Assembly: GCA_949318235.1 (NCBI GenBank)
Contig: OX439132.1
Location: 5,910,034-5,974,033, forward strand
DNA: 64,000 nucleotides
From: Ecdyonurus torrentis
Lineage: Eukaryota > Arthropoda > Insecta > Ephemeroptera > Heptageniidae
Direction of reading: 5' to 3'
Made by a program: the position numbers and the translations under genes. Below, one piece after another: positions 1-14,473 of this stretch. The notes below the pieces were generated by a model. That model was not told where the DNA came from, did not search any database, and was given only the letters and a program-made list of their open reading frames with translations. Positions within the stretch are counted from its first letter, which is position 1. Every line of letters starts with the position of its first letter.

Positions 1-150
1 TGGTAATTGGCGCAGTGCTGAGCCGCTCTACACATAAGAAAAGCATTGTACGCTCAATCTACCTGAGAACTTCCCTTGCGAGGCTGTCCCCCCTTTAGCT
101 CAACCTCCCTCCACTTGGGCGCAGCACATCCGCGTTTTTTTCTTGAGGCC
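1..150. other. GC-richer island at the window edge, no gene recognised
   Basis: The first ~150 bases are clearly richer in G and C than the following 2 kb. They hold no open frame I can assign and no splice-site pair. This could be distal regulatory DNA of grh or the edge of a neighbouring gene; the sequence does not decide. Confidence 0.3.
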
Positions 151-2300
<2,150 letters not shown>

Positions 2301-2310
2301 GGGGGAGGTA

Positions 2311-2318
2311 TATAAAAG
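2311..2318 (+). promoter_or_regulatory. candidate TATA box of the grh promoter
   Basis: TATAAAAG lies in a purine-rich tract and matches the insect TATA consensus fully. A start about 30 bases downstream would fall near 2341, where the sequence changes from AT/purine-rich to a mixed, ATG-free stretch ending in a good splice donor. No strong initiator motif is visible at the expected start, so the assignment is tentative. Confidence 0.4.
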
Positions 2319-2340
2319 GTAAAAAGGGGGAGGGGAGGAG

Positions 2341-2652
2341 GTTTTGCTGTTGCTGCTGCTGCTTTGCGGCTCCGCAACTTGGACTTCACAACACACTCAC
2401 ACACATCACATTGCGACGTGCAAAGTGCGTGCCACAGTCCTCTCTCTTCAAACTGTGAAGGTCCCGACCCGACCCTAACTTCGGTACCTCCTATATAATT
2501 GTTCTCCATAAGGGACCATAGTGAAATTAGTGAAGTGAAATATTATAAGTGACATTTTTTAAGTGGTCATATTATATAAGTGAGATTTGTTTAATTATTT
2601 AAACTTTTTAATTAATTTATAATTAAGTAAACAGTGATTTTTTGCGATTTAC
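2341..2652 (+). other. grh: putative non-coding first exon (5' UTR) of grh
   Basis: About 310 bases contain no ATG at all and have a higher GC content in the first 150 bases. The second half has the GTGAA-rich style common in insect 5' UTRs, and the stretch ends at ACG followed by GTAAGG, a strong donor. If joined to the acceptor at 14596, the reading frame meets a stop (TAA) upstream and no ATG before the one at 14711. The start near 2341 is inferred from the TATA box at 2311. It could instead belong to another transcript; RNA evidence is needed to join it to grh. Confidence 0.4.
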
Positions 2653-5600
2653 GGTAAGGAAATTGTTTAATTAACTATAGATGAATTTTATAATTATTAT
2701 AAATTTTATTGAGTAGTGTCATTAATAATGTTTAAAATATATATGTTTTTGATATTGCGTTTTAAAATTTTGAAGTACCAAGATTTGGAATCTTTAAAAG
2801 TTATTCAAGCATAAAATTACGCTGATACATTAAAAAAGGTCAAATATAAAATTTGCAAGTTCATGGTAAAATTGAATAATAAAAAAAAGCACTATTTTTT
2901 TCATTCATTAAAAATTTTGTTTATCAAAATTTAAAGTGTAAACGCCTTCAAAATTTACTGATAAAAAAAAATAGAGTTGAAATTTTCCCCTCTTTATATT
3001 TTCTTTTAATTATTGACTTAATTTATTTACTTTGTTTTTATGATAATTAAAGAAAGATAAAATTTAGTGAAGCACGCACAAGACTATGATAGGAATTTTT
3101 TTAGCATATTATGCGTATAATTTAGGTAAAAAGAAACAAAAATAAAGCATGAAAATTCCTCTCGCAAAATTTATGATTATATTTATAATTTTCCTATAAC
3201 AAAATATTTTTAATAATGCGTGGAATAAACAACATAGAATTATATAAAATATTTAATGTTGATATCAAAACATCGTAAATTTTAATTATAAATGCACGTC
3301 CGTGAACTTTCCTGAATTATCTTGTTACTTTTAAGTCAAGAATATTATTTTCCTTATCAAGATCTTAATGTAGAAAAAAAATTCTATATGTGTCTTTAAA
3401 AAAGAGATGTCAAAAAATATTTCTTAATAAATATTTAAAGATTAAAATCAAATAATTTAGTCCATAAGTTTGTTGACGAGTTAGTATAAAATAAAATTGA
3501 ATTATTCATTATATATTTAAAAAGAAGTTTAAAAAAGTATTTATTTTCTCTTTCAAAAGTATTGTCTTTTAATATAAATTTTAAAATAAATTTGTCAGAT
3601 GAAAGTTGATTTAATTTTAAATCAGATAATTTTACGTGCGCATGCGTTTGCTCGTGACAAGGCGTGAACCCGGGTCGCGTGATGACTTGTGTACTTGGTG
3701 GACATGACGATGAAACTTGACATCGCACGTTTTTCTTTTACTTTTAACTTTTATCACAACAAAATCACCGTCACTTGTTGTTGCAAGTGTCACTATATAC
3801 CTTTTATTGCAATTTAATTCTTATTTATTATCATGTTTTTCATATAAAACATATATCATAAATACATATTTTATTTATATTTAATTAATTTTAATGCAAA
3901 AATATTATAAGACGCACTTTTATAAAAATTAGTTACGCTATATAGTCATTTAACAGTTTATATTATTTTATATAAGAGAACTCGGAGAAAAAAAAAGAGC
4001 AATATTTAATTTCAAGTTTTTTTATTATTTTTTTACACCGTTCTTTTGTAAAAATTGAATAGAGTGGTTTTAGTAAAGAATTGTTTGAATTTCTTATTTC
4101 GTCACCTCTTGTTGCATGCACTTGCATGCTGATAATTTAAAAAAAAAAATTGACAAGTTTTTGTTCTTATCTCTTAAAATGTTATACTGTTCACAACATA
4201 ATTAATTAAAGAATAATTAACTATATATATATAATACATTATATACAAAAAAAGCATAAATATGTATATAAATTAAATATTGTCATGACATTTTTAGTTG
4301 CAACAAGGTAAAATTATCAACCAACATTTTACCTTATCTTCTTTTTTTTTTAACACTTTTTTAAGAGAAACCCAATCAAAATTAAAATATATTTATATAA
4401 TAAAAAGCAAAAACGAAAAAAACAAGCACGTGTACTTTTGCATATCATAATTATGTGCGATATAAATTTTATAATATTCAATACAAATTTGATACAATAT
4501 AAAAATTACTCCTTAGCAACACAGATTTTTAAATAGATTTTTTTTTTATTCTCTATATGTTACTTAATGTATTATGTATAGTAAATTATTACTCTGGCTT
4601 GTTAAAATATATAGAATAGTTATTCTCTTGATTAAGCTTTACTACGCCTTAATAAAAATCTCCCTCCCTGCACCCCCTTATGTTCTGTACCTATATAACT
4701 AAATACATAAGAAACTGCATGAATAAAAATCTCTTTTCTCTATATTATGTCTCTCTCTCCTACTTTTTTTTTATATACATTATTTTTATTAAAAGCCCCG
4801 AGGGCCTTTTTATAGCTTTGTCCCTGCTTTAAATATATGCATAACTGAGATGAAAAGACACGCTGGTGAGGAGGAAGGAGGGAGAGAGAGAGAGAGAGAC
4901 GAGATGTTTGTTCAGAGACACAGGAGGTGGAGGAAAGGAGGGAAGGAGGGGGTCAGTAAGATGACCCAGGGTCAGCTCTCAACCCGTGTGAAATCTTGTC
5001 GCAGTAAAGTAAAAACCTCTCTCATTAACCGGCTCACTAAAAAATATTTTTTCAATGCGACAACGCCTGATGCAAAAAATAGTTTGTTAGTTTTTTTGCA
5101 CACAAAAATTACATTGAATGAATTAATTAAAATCTTAGACATTAAAAAAAATTATTAAGTAAATTTAAGTAAATATTAAGTAAATTTTAAGTATAATAAA
5201 AACACTTTGGATTGTTTATTTAAATAATAAACTTCTTTAAATAATGTTATTAATCATTGAAATTAACGTTTCATAAACTTATTATATAGAAATCAGTATT
5301 TATTTTTAATATAATCTTTACACGATACTAAAAAAAAAAAAAAAAATGAGATCATTGATGACCACAAAGTTTCTGATTACCCAGCAAAGCTGCATCACTG
5401 TGCTGCACACTGTTTTAAACTCGACATCTTCTTATATATACGTGTGTGTAATGTGATCTCCGAGAGAGAATGGAGCCAGTTTGCAGGCGTTGAGATTCCC
5501 ATCGCTTTTTTTATTATTATTTATTATTTTTCTCCCTACAGCATTTTATTCAGATATATATAAGCAGGATATCATCACAATTCACAATAAAGAAGCACAG

Positions 5601-6930
5601 GTGGACCACAATACAGTAAATCTAAAAAAAAAATCTCTTGATGTATATATGCACACCAGCTATTATAATATTTAAATAGGTATGATGAATATTTATAAAG
5701 GATAAAAAAATAGATTTTTTTTTCTCTCTCTCTCTCTCTCTTTTATTGTTCTTAAAATAAATGTTTAAAAAATCCTATATTTATATCATGGTGTGTATTT
5801 AGTGCTCTAGATTTACCTATATAACAGATTTTGCATCTCAAATAAGAATATGTTTATACTATAGAATTTTTAACTTTTACCTCCATGGGACTCTAAACAA
5901 ATTTTTTTTTTAAAAAATAATGAAAAAACAGTATTAGAACAAAATATTGATGACCAATTACTCGTATATGCCAAAATCGTAGAAAATTCAAACATGAAAA
6001 TTTACTTTTCATTTATTTACAAATGAAATTTCAATTACTCACATACTCATACATATATATGTGTAAATTATTTTTAAATGATCACAAATAATAAACAGAA
6101 CTGTCACAGAAAGACATAAAAGTTGTTGACCATTAAATATTTTCAATAATTTGCATAAATTAAAAATTGTTCAATGCTGAGGAAAATAAAATTGTTAAAG
6201 CAAGAGTTCTAATTTGATACAGTATTACATTCAATTGTGCAGTTTGAATTTAAAAGATTATTTCAATATTTTTTAACTCACAAAGTTCGTTATATATACA
6301 TTATATACAATAAGATGTTTGATCGTTGATATTTAATATTTTTTTGTATTATATTTGAACAAAAGCCGAGACAAAAGTTATAAGGCAAATACTATTCACT
6401 TATTTTAATGATATGCGAAGTCTTCTCTTGCACGCGGGATGAAAAAAATAAATAAATAAAAGAGCATCTTTTGCATTTGAGCTTGGAGTGATTAATTACT
6501 GACACGGCGGTATATAGCAGCTGAAGTGTCACCCGTGTTCAAACGTTCTACACTGAGTTACATGCGAGAGTGCGACCTCATGTGCTTATAACGAATTGTA
6601 CACTTCATGTTCGCACAACAATTATGCCATCATCATGCTCAGCCAACTGATTAATTTGCAATAACTAATTAAACACATAATATAAATTAATATTAATCTT
6701 GTTAAAAGATATGTTTTGTTATTTTATTATATTATGAAGTAAAAATAAAATAACAATAATAAATTCCTAGATTTTTTTCTCAAACAAAGTAAAACAGTTA
6801 AAAGTTTTACTGCCAAATATTTTGTTAAAAAAAAAAGTTCAAACTTGAAATTCCTTTTTATAAAAAAATTATATCTTGGTCAGAAAATATATTATTGTAA
6901 ATTTATTATTATTATCATTATGAATGTAAT

Positions 6931-7190
6931 ACGGTGGTGGTACCTAGTGGTATTTTTAAGCATCTTGAAGGCGGCAGAGAACCTTAGCAGCCCCCGGGGG
7001 GAGGGCGTGGCACCGCCTCCTCGCACGTTGGTCGCGAGTGAGCAAGCAAACCAAAGCAAAAGCAAAGCAAGGGCAATACACCGCACGCTCCTCTCTTTTC
7101 ACCATCCCGTAATCTGCTGGGCACCAGACGTGACCCCGGCTGGTGTGTGTGTGTGTGTGTGCGTCGTTTTCATTTGGTAGCAGCCGTGAA
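6931..7190. promoter_or_regulatory. GC-rich island, possible regulatory element or alternative promoter
   Basis: This block is far richer in G and C than the flanking intron. It contains a C5G6 run (6991-7001), a GGGCGTGGC box near 7003 of the kind bound by Sp/KLF proteins, repeated AAGCAAA-type motifs around 7040-7070, and a (GT)n tract at 7142-7160. An open frame crosses it from 6845, but the residues resemble no family I know and no good donor follows. I read it as regulatory DNA, with an undetected 5' exon as the alternative. Confidence 0.3.
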
Positions 7191-9076
7191 TAAAAATTAT
7201 GTTACTCCCGCCTTAAACTTTTCATATACATAATATACACTTTGCTTTTATTTTGTTTTTGATCACGATGTTTCACTCATCCATAACATTTTGCACGAAT
7301 TATGTGTCAGAAATATCACAATCTATTCTTATTTACATATTAATAAATATATATTTTAAATAAATCTCTTATTATATATACACGATTAAACATAATACAT
7401 ATAATGTAACTGTGCCCTACTTGACTATTGTTCTATTTTACTAGTCAAATGGGATTCCAAGAACCAAGAAGAAGATGCAGTTTATTTAATTGGTGATTTC
7501 AATGGAGATTTCAATGAAATGTACTATGTTTGTATATAAAAAGAGAAACTTAAAGAGAGTCACACATTGCATATAGCTTTATATATAGAAAAAAAAATAG
7601 TTTAAAGTAATTGCCATTTAAAGACTGCATCAAAGAAAATAATAATACTTTTCATAATCTTAAGTAATATGTAACCTTATAAGGACAATAATTTTATAAA
7701 GAAAAATTTAATAATAGTATACAAATAAAATAACAGTTTTAGCAAATTATGTCTATATAAAAAATATACTATTGCCCAATTAAGCTATTTATATATACAT
7801 TTAATTTAAACAAGCAAAGAATAATATGATAATTTTTTATGTAACTCCTTAATATATATAAAAAAAACTAATAACTTTGCTTCAATATTTTGTATACCTT
7901 TATTATTTATACCTCAAATTAAATATTTATGTTCTTTCGATAACTTTATATAATAGATATAATGATTATAAAAAGGGTGCTTATTTTTTTGACGAAAAAT
8001 AAATGATGATATAATAGATGTTCACATTTTTTTTAAATAACTTACAAATTATATTTAAAGTGGTATCAAATTAGGTGCTTTAATAATTTTGACGAGTCAT
8101 TCCATTTTTTTTTATACCATCAATATTTTTGACATTATCACCCATTGTTCGTGATTTTTTTGTTTAAGTTTTTGTAAATAATGTCATTTAATACCGTGTC
8201 AGAAATTATCACATAAAATAATAATAATAACTTTATCAAAACAACAATAAAAAAATCATTTAAGTGTTTTGTTTTTTTTTTTATTTTTTTCTTTTTATAT
8301 TTTAACACTTCAAAAAATTTGCATATCATTGATTAATTTTTTCAAGTTAGTTATTTTTTAGTGTTGCATAGCAACCGCGAGATATAGAAGTAAATAAAAT
8401 CAAAAAGAGATGACACAACTTCACGGCTTGTCAGCGCGATCACGAAGCAAAACTGATGGGGGTCACAAATTATTTTTTCTTTTAAAACCCGGAACAAAAT
8501 TAAAAAAAAAAATGCCTGATTTATAATTTGTTTACACACACAGCGGGAAAACATCATTTAATGACATCTAAAAATTTAATTCTCTCCTAAATTTTTTATG
8601 TTTTTTTATTATACAGTAAAATAAAAAACAATAGCAATTTATATAAATGATACTATTAATCAATATTATTATCTATAACTATCATAAAATTTTATCACTA
8701 TACACAAACAAAATTTAACATTGAAAACATTTTTATTGTTTCGGTTTTTATATAAGAATGGATTTTTATGCTTATTTTCTTAGTATTAAATTTCTTTGTA
8801 TTATAGTAAAAATCACAACAGAGTTTCTGATTTTATAGTGATTTAAGAAAGATGCTTATGGTTATGGCTTTATAGATCCAAACATGAAGGTCAATTTTTA
8901 TATCATATTGAAGCCTGATTAAGTCAATACAATAATTTGACATACAGTAATTTTGATGGGAATATATTTTAGAGAAAAACATCGGTAGGGAATTTAAATT
9001 TCAATCTATCATTTTATTCAAAAGTTCATATATAATTTTTCTCAAAATGATATTGACTCCCAACTTTTTGATTTAA

Positions 9077-9406
9077 AGGAATAGACCGGAGAAAAACATG
9101 AGCATTTATATCACAAAACACTTGATGGGATTTACATAAATAACATTAGTTTGTCTCAAAACCCAACAATAGCCCCGTATAGCAGTGATCAGAAAATTTG
9201 ATTTATGCAGCCCGCACAACTTTTTCATACTAATTTTTGCATGTTTCTGACATCATAAACATGAATTTTCACGCAAATTGCATACTTTACAGTATTTTCA
9301 TGCTCTCTGGTATAAGGCTACATTAACATTCTGGTAAAAATTGTCATCATTGCGAGTTTATTAATTAAAAAGCACATTGTCATGCTGTTTTATGTGGTCT
9401 ATGGCT
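9077..9406 (+). mobile_element. TTAA-flanked MITE, copy 1 (330 bp)
   Basis: The element is flanked by TTAA at 9073-9076 and 9407-9410. Its ends are inverted: it begins AGGAATAGACC and ends GGTCTATGGCT, with weaker pairing further in (AAAAACA against TGTTTTA). A second copy in the same orientation lies at 51737-52070 and matches along its whole length, with several small indels. TTAA target duplication is the hallmark of piggyBac-type transposition, and the short length without an open frame marks a non-autonomous element. The transposase donor is not in the window. Confidence 0.85.
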
Positions 9407-9432
9407 TTAAGTATTATTAGTTACACATTTAT

Positions 9433-9516
9433 GTACCGCAAGGAAATGAAAAACCTGCACAACTATAGACTGAAAAGCATCACTAAAATTGCAGGTTATT
9501 CATTTCATTTCGGTAC
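9433..9516 (+). other. imperfect hairpin, 27 bp arms
   Basis: The arms 9433-9459 and 9490-9516 are inverted copies with 24 of 27 positions paired, around a 30-base spacer. The hairpin begins 22 bases after the TTAA of the neighbouring MITE but is not part of it, since the second MITE copy lacks it. It could be a very small inverted-repeat element or a structured RNA of precursor size. Confidence 0.6.
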
Positions 9517-10483
9517 ACACAATATTCAATTATGAACATTGATTTTATATTAGCTGCAATTTAATAACGAACTTGCTAACCATATCCTCTTTTTTTAATT
9601 ATTTTTTATATATTATTTTTTACATACATAACCTTTTTGCACACGAGTATGACGGGTCAATGTTTGAATTATATCTCTATATAGAAAATAAAAAAAGCTT
9701 TGCAATCAATGTTTTTTGTAGGCGTCCACAAAGAAACTAACGTAAAGTATATATAAAGTCAAAGGTTAATCTTTTATGTATTTTCAATTTATATGTCGCT
9801 GGAGATTCAAAGATTCAATTACGTTTGGGTGCGCCTTTTTAGTGTTGATTTCATCCATCGAGGGAAAAAATACCTTTAGTGTCAAATATAATAGAAAATT
9901 ATCCCAACGTAATGTATTTTCGTAATGCAATGTATAATTCTTACTACGATTATGCTAAATTTATTTTATATATAAATTGTTGTGACAGAGACAAACTTTA
10001 AATGCTGATTCTTATAAAATATTTAGAGAGACGAATGCATTAAGCAATGGTTTGACCCTCTTTAAAAATTCTTTTATTGCATTTTTTGTGTATATATAAA
10101 AATTTATTTAACACGCATTTTATAGGCGTGCCAGTTAACAAATTATCTGTTTTTGATATAAAGATAAATTTTAAGAAAAAAAAATATATATATATTATAT
10201 ATAGTTTCCATTTAAAACATTAGTTTTATATAAAACACTATAAAGAAAAATAAAAAGAGAGAGAGATGAGATTTGGTGTGCTAACATAATTTCTATATTT
10301 TTAAATTCTCTTTCTCATGCACTCTTCTTTCTTTCTCTGTATCTCTCTGCATTTTTTTTCTCATAAGCTTACTCTTTATATATAGAGAGTAAAATCAATA
10401 ATCATGTGTATATACGATTAATAAATATCTTGAAATGGTCTTTGCTTAGAAGATTTCATATTATTACGTGCTTTGTATTATAT

Positions 10484-10635
10484 CGTGTGAGCAGCTGGCT
10501 TATAAGTTTGTGCCTTAAGGCGTGTGCCATAGACGTGTCCCGCATCCAAGTATGACCCCCGCGGGTCTTTAAGTTAACACGCGGAGACGGAGATAGTACA
10601 CCATGCCGCGGGCGTGTGCGCCCATAACCATACAA
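10484..10635. promoter_or_regulatory. GC-rich intronic island
   Basis: About 150 bases stand out by GC content and CpG number from the flanking AT-rich intron. It holds a perfect GACCC/GGGTC stem at 10554-10567 and a second GCGGGC cluster near 10606. Open frames through it resemble nothing known. I read it as a candidate enhancer or unmethylated CpG patch. Confidence 0.25.
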
Positions 10636-10880
10636 ACGTGAACTGCATAAAATGCTACATTTAATACTTATAAGATACAGGCATATATATATAAGTAAAC
10701 CCACCTATATGCTATATATTATAATAATATTATACACTCTCGTATAGATGTTTATCAAATCTGTCGTATTATCCACAATAATACACGAGAATAACGCAAT
10801 CACGACTTTTTATATTACTGCTTTTTTTCTTCTTCTTCTTCTTCATTTTCTCTCTCTATACATTTCTTTCTTCGTGTGTG

Positions 10881-10883
<3 letters not shown>

Positions 10884-10950
<67 letters not shown>
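10884..10950. repeat. (TA)n microsatellite
   Basis: A pure AT dinucleotide run that follows a short GT tract. It gives a false Ile-Tyr reading frame. Confidence 0.95.
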
Positions 10951-10954
<4 letters not shown>

Positions 10955-12019
10955 CAATTCTATACCGTATTATAAGAGATTATTACATTTGATAAATTAC
11001 AATAATATATTAATATAATAAATAATTTTTATTCTATAAAATGTCATCATCTTTATAGATATTATTGCGTTGTCTAATATAAAATTCATATATAATATTA
11101 CATTATGGAATTTGAGTTAAATGATATATTATATGGTACATTTTCATGAAAGAAGAATGATTTATTTTTATAGAGAAAAAATGCGATTAACAGAGTGTAA
11201 TGGTTTTATATACTTTTTTTATATACTGCATAATATAGTATATAATACTGCAGTATATGATTGCAGAAAGATATGGAAAGAAGTTACTTTTACTCAAGGA
11301 TTAAAAAAAGAAGAAAAAAAAATCTGCTACAAATGACAAAATCAAGCAGGCCTAAGGCTGATGTCAGAATGATATTATTATATGAATTTTTGGTGCAATA
11401 AAATACAATAAATTGTATCAGTTATGGTTTTAAAGTATTAGGCAATTTAGAAATAATATAATCAGTACCAAAAATTACAAATTAAGCATTACTTAATGAA
11501 AAATAATATTATAAAATATAACCCGGTTTCAGTAACATTTCATTCATTCTATGTTAAATAATAGTTATCAAGCATAATTATATATAAAGTTTTTTACTTT
11601 TTCCTTATCTATACCTGTACCTTCTATCTGTAATTATTAAACAAATTGTGTATCCAGTATCACTCAATATTCTTCAATAGCGACGAAATAATAGAAAATT
11701 TCAATGAGTTCCTTCTCAAATCACATCATGGGCGTTGCATTTATTTTCTACAGTGTTTTCTTACTACAAGTTTAAGACTGATTTTCATATAATATAAAAT
11801 AATGTCTTTTATATACATTATTCATAACTACTTTGAAATAAAGAATTGTCCCCATATGATAATTAATGGCTACTACATTATAGTTAAATATATACATTAA
11901 ACACGAGTACATATAGAAATATTTTGGCAATGTAATAAATTGAGCTTTTATAATATTCTCTCATAAACATTTCATTCTTCCGGACCACCTTGGTGAAGAC
12001 CGAATACCACGTTTTATGC

Positions 12020-12021
<2 letters not shown>

Positions 12022-12094
<73 letters not shown>
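12022..12094. repeat. (TC)n microsatellite, about 73 bp
   Basis: A pure TC run on the + strand, followed by degenerate CACTCACT units. It lies 2.5 kb upstream of the first coding exons and is complementary to the AG array at 20995-21085 on the other side of them. Confidence 0.97.
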
Positions 12095-12098
<4 letters not shown>

Positions 12099-12639
12099 AC
12101 TCGCTCACTCACTCTCTATGTACGCAAATTACAGAATACATACGCAAAGAAAAAGTATAAAGTCACTCAACACCAAATTAAATCCATTATTTATTCACCA
12201 CAACAGCTACCTAATTATTTATGATACAGTTAAAATCAAATACTTATAGAACAAACATATTATATGTATTTGAAAAAAAAATTGGCATGATTTCAATTCC
12301 TTTTATTTCTGATACAAGAAAATGTTCATTTTTATCCCACACACTTTTTTTTTTTTTTTTTTTCATTTGAATAAAAAAAGTATTTTTAAAACACAGATTT
12401 GTATTCACCTGAAAAGACCCAACCCTACTTAAATATTTGAATTTTTTTTTCAATATAAATGACAAAATAATGCTTTACTTTTTACAACCTTCACAAAACT
12501 TTTTTATTATTGTTTCAAGCAAAGTATTCCTATAAAATATGCAAAATAACTTCTCTTTTTTTATATAAATTATAAGTTGTAAACGAAAGATAGTGTCAAT
12601 TATTCTTTTTTTTTTTCTCGAGATAAACCTCTTCATTTG

Positions 12640-12745
12640 AGTAACAAGACGAAGCACACGCCTTAAGTCTAATCACGTGTTTCGATGTATAGAGGTCAAA
12701 GGTTAAACGTGGCTTCCGGCAAATTTCAAGTGTGCAGGCGTTACT
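12640..12745. promoter_or_regulatory. intronic island with a DR1 nuclear-receptor motif
   Basis: A GC-richer block contains a CACGTG E-box at 12675-12680 and AGGTCA-A-AGGTTA at 12693-12705, a direct repeat with one-base spacing (DR1). DR1 sites bind USP/RXR, HNF4 and Seven-up class receptors. Occupancy is inferred only. Confidence 0.3.
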
Positions 12746-13503
12746 TAACTCATTATTTTTAAATGCAGTTTAATCCTAATTTATTTATATTAAAACTTGT
12801 AATACTAAATCAAAATATAAAATATCTTAATAACAGATTTATATATACATATTTTTTTTATTAGCTTCTTAAAAAGAAGTTAATCGTTCATATAGAATTG
12901 GATCCTGCAACAAAAACGTTTTATTTCATTTTCTATCAGAGAAATTTTATTTTATTTTTTTATTGATTTATTATTATTATTTTTTTTTTGCCCATATTGA
13001 AAGATTTGTTTACTATTTTTTAAAGAGTCCTGTGCTAAAAATCATGCAATATGATGATTGTAATAGTTTAGCTTTATTTGAAGTTAATCAACTTTGAAAA
13101 ACAGCACTTTCATCAATCAAAAACATATTGCACTTCAGTTTTAAAGAAAATCAATCAATAAATAAAAATCCAATCTCTTTTTTTAGAATAACATATTCTT
13201 ATTACAGTGTCTTTAATTCGTGTAATTAATAATTTTAAATCTTATCACAAGAAATGAACTTTGATTTCATTTCAATTTGATTAATTAAATGAATATTTTC
13301 TGTTGAAATAAATTTTTAACCTTTATAGTATAATTTTTTTAAGAGTTCACACTATATATATTATTAATTAGAAAATATATCATTATAATAAATTAAAAGA
13401 AATCGAAGGTATATATATTGATGAAGTTTAATTATGATTGAGGATAAATTGACTTGCTCGATCTCTTGAAGTGTAATGAGGAAGTGATGGTTATGACACG
13501 TCT

Positions 13504-13662
13504 ATGGCCAACCTGGACCACCTACTCACTGACCTCCCCTCCCTTCCCCCCTCCTCCTCCTCCCTCTCATACACTGACCACTCTGGCAGCGTCAGAAAAA
13601 GCAGTCTCAAGTTTACAGTTATTCGTTTACAGGGTCACATTAGGTCATTTTTTTCTTCTTAA
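13504..13662 (+). CDS. short open frame with an LD-like motif, doubtful exon
   Basis: Within a GC-richer island (13440-13675) a 52-codon frame starts at ATGGCC and reads MANLDHLLTDLPSLPP at its start. NLDHLLTDL resembles the leucine-rich LD motif of paxillin-type proteins (LDxLLxxL). The rest is serine-rich and ends in a polypyrimidine-encoded tail. The frame is open a few codons upstream of the ATG, but there is no convincing acceptor before it and only weak donors (GTCACA, GTCATT) after it. It might be a 5' exon of grh, a small peptide gene, or chance. I do not claim a function. Confidence 0.15.
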   Translation: MANLDHLLTDLPSLPPSSSSLSYTDHSGSVRKSSLKFTVIRLQGHIRSFFSS

Positions 13663-14429
13663 CATCTTACACTGATGAGCTCCACAATACAATATTATTA
13701 AATACAATTTATTAACCATATTGATTATATTGTCAATAATATATTGAGAATGTTATTTATATAACTATGCAATCGTGAATTAATTTTTTTTATTTTTAAT
13801 ATTTATTGACTTGAATTAATATTATATTGTGTATATGTATAAAATTTGCAATAAATTGTAGTTAGATCAGTGCTAGAAATATGTAATTAACGCAAACAGT
13901 AAAAACTGTATGTTTATATATATTTTTTAATGATGAACGAGTATAATAAATTTTCTTTTCATTATGATTGGTTTTGACTTCAGATTTTTTTTTTTTTTTT
14001 ACTTTATAGAAGAGTACTACATATATATAAAAAATATAATACAAAAGCCTAGTGGGTTTTTACGATGTTGCATTTGGCAGATTTATCTTTTATAAAATAT
14101 TATTCACGGTTTGAAACAGTTAAAATTTAATCAAGTTGCAGATATTTTTCTTGAAGTAGTATTTAATTATAAAGATTCTAAAAATACTTTTGTCGATGGA
14201 ATTTAGGTAACCTTATGGCATTGATAATTTCTTTATTTTATTGAGAGAAAGAATATTATAGTGCTTTAATCTGTTCAATGGAAACTATTAATAAATTTTG
14301 AAACGCATTAATGCATAAATAAAAAAGAGGTAACACTTTTAAATTATTATAACTGGAAAATGTTGTTTAAGAAATTTTGTTAAATTTTTGTATGGCCTTC
14401 AATTATGACAGAATTCAAAGAAACGATGC

Positions 14430-14473
14430 ATGATAACAATAAGTGTACATTTGATGTCTATTATTGTTATCAT
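14430..14473 (+). other. perfect 13-bp hairpin near the first coding-exon acceptor
   Basis: ATGATAACAATAA at 14430-14442 and its exact inverse at 14461-14473 enclose an 18-base loop. It sits about 120 bases before the splice acceptor at 14596. Each arm holds an AACAAT core, the Sox binding motif, so it can be read as RNA structure or as paired Sox sites. Confidence 0.6.

Noticed and set aside
3635..3730. GC-richer patch with a CCCGGGTC motif, considered as a tRNA or small exon
   Set aside because: No cloverleaf can be formed, the sense frame from its ATG stops after about 22 codons, and there is no usable donor.
6845..7180. 111-residue frame through the GC-rich island
   Set aside because: It starts and ends in AT-rich or GT-repeat sequence, matches no family, and lacks good splice sites.
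7485..7515. Short direct repeat of GATTTCAATG
   Set aside because: A single ~12-base duplication without further structure, expected by chance or slippage in AT-rich DNA.
8363..8375. RFX-like X-box (GTTGCATAGCAAC)
   Set aside because: The inverted halves look like an X-box, but one consensus position fails and there is no supporting context.
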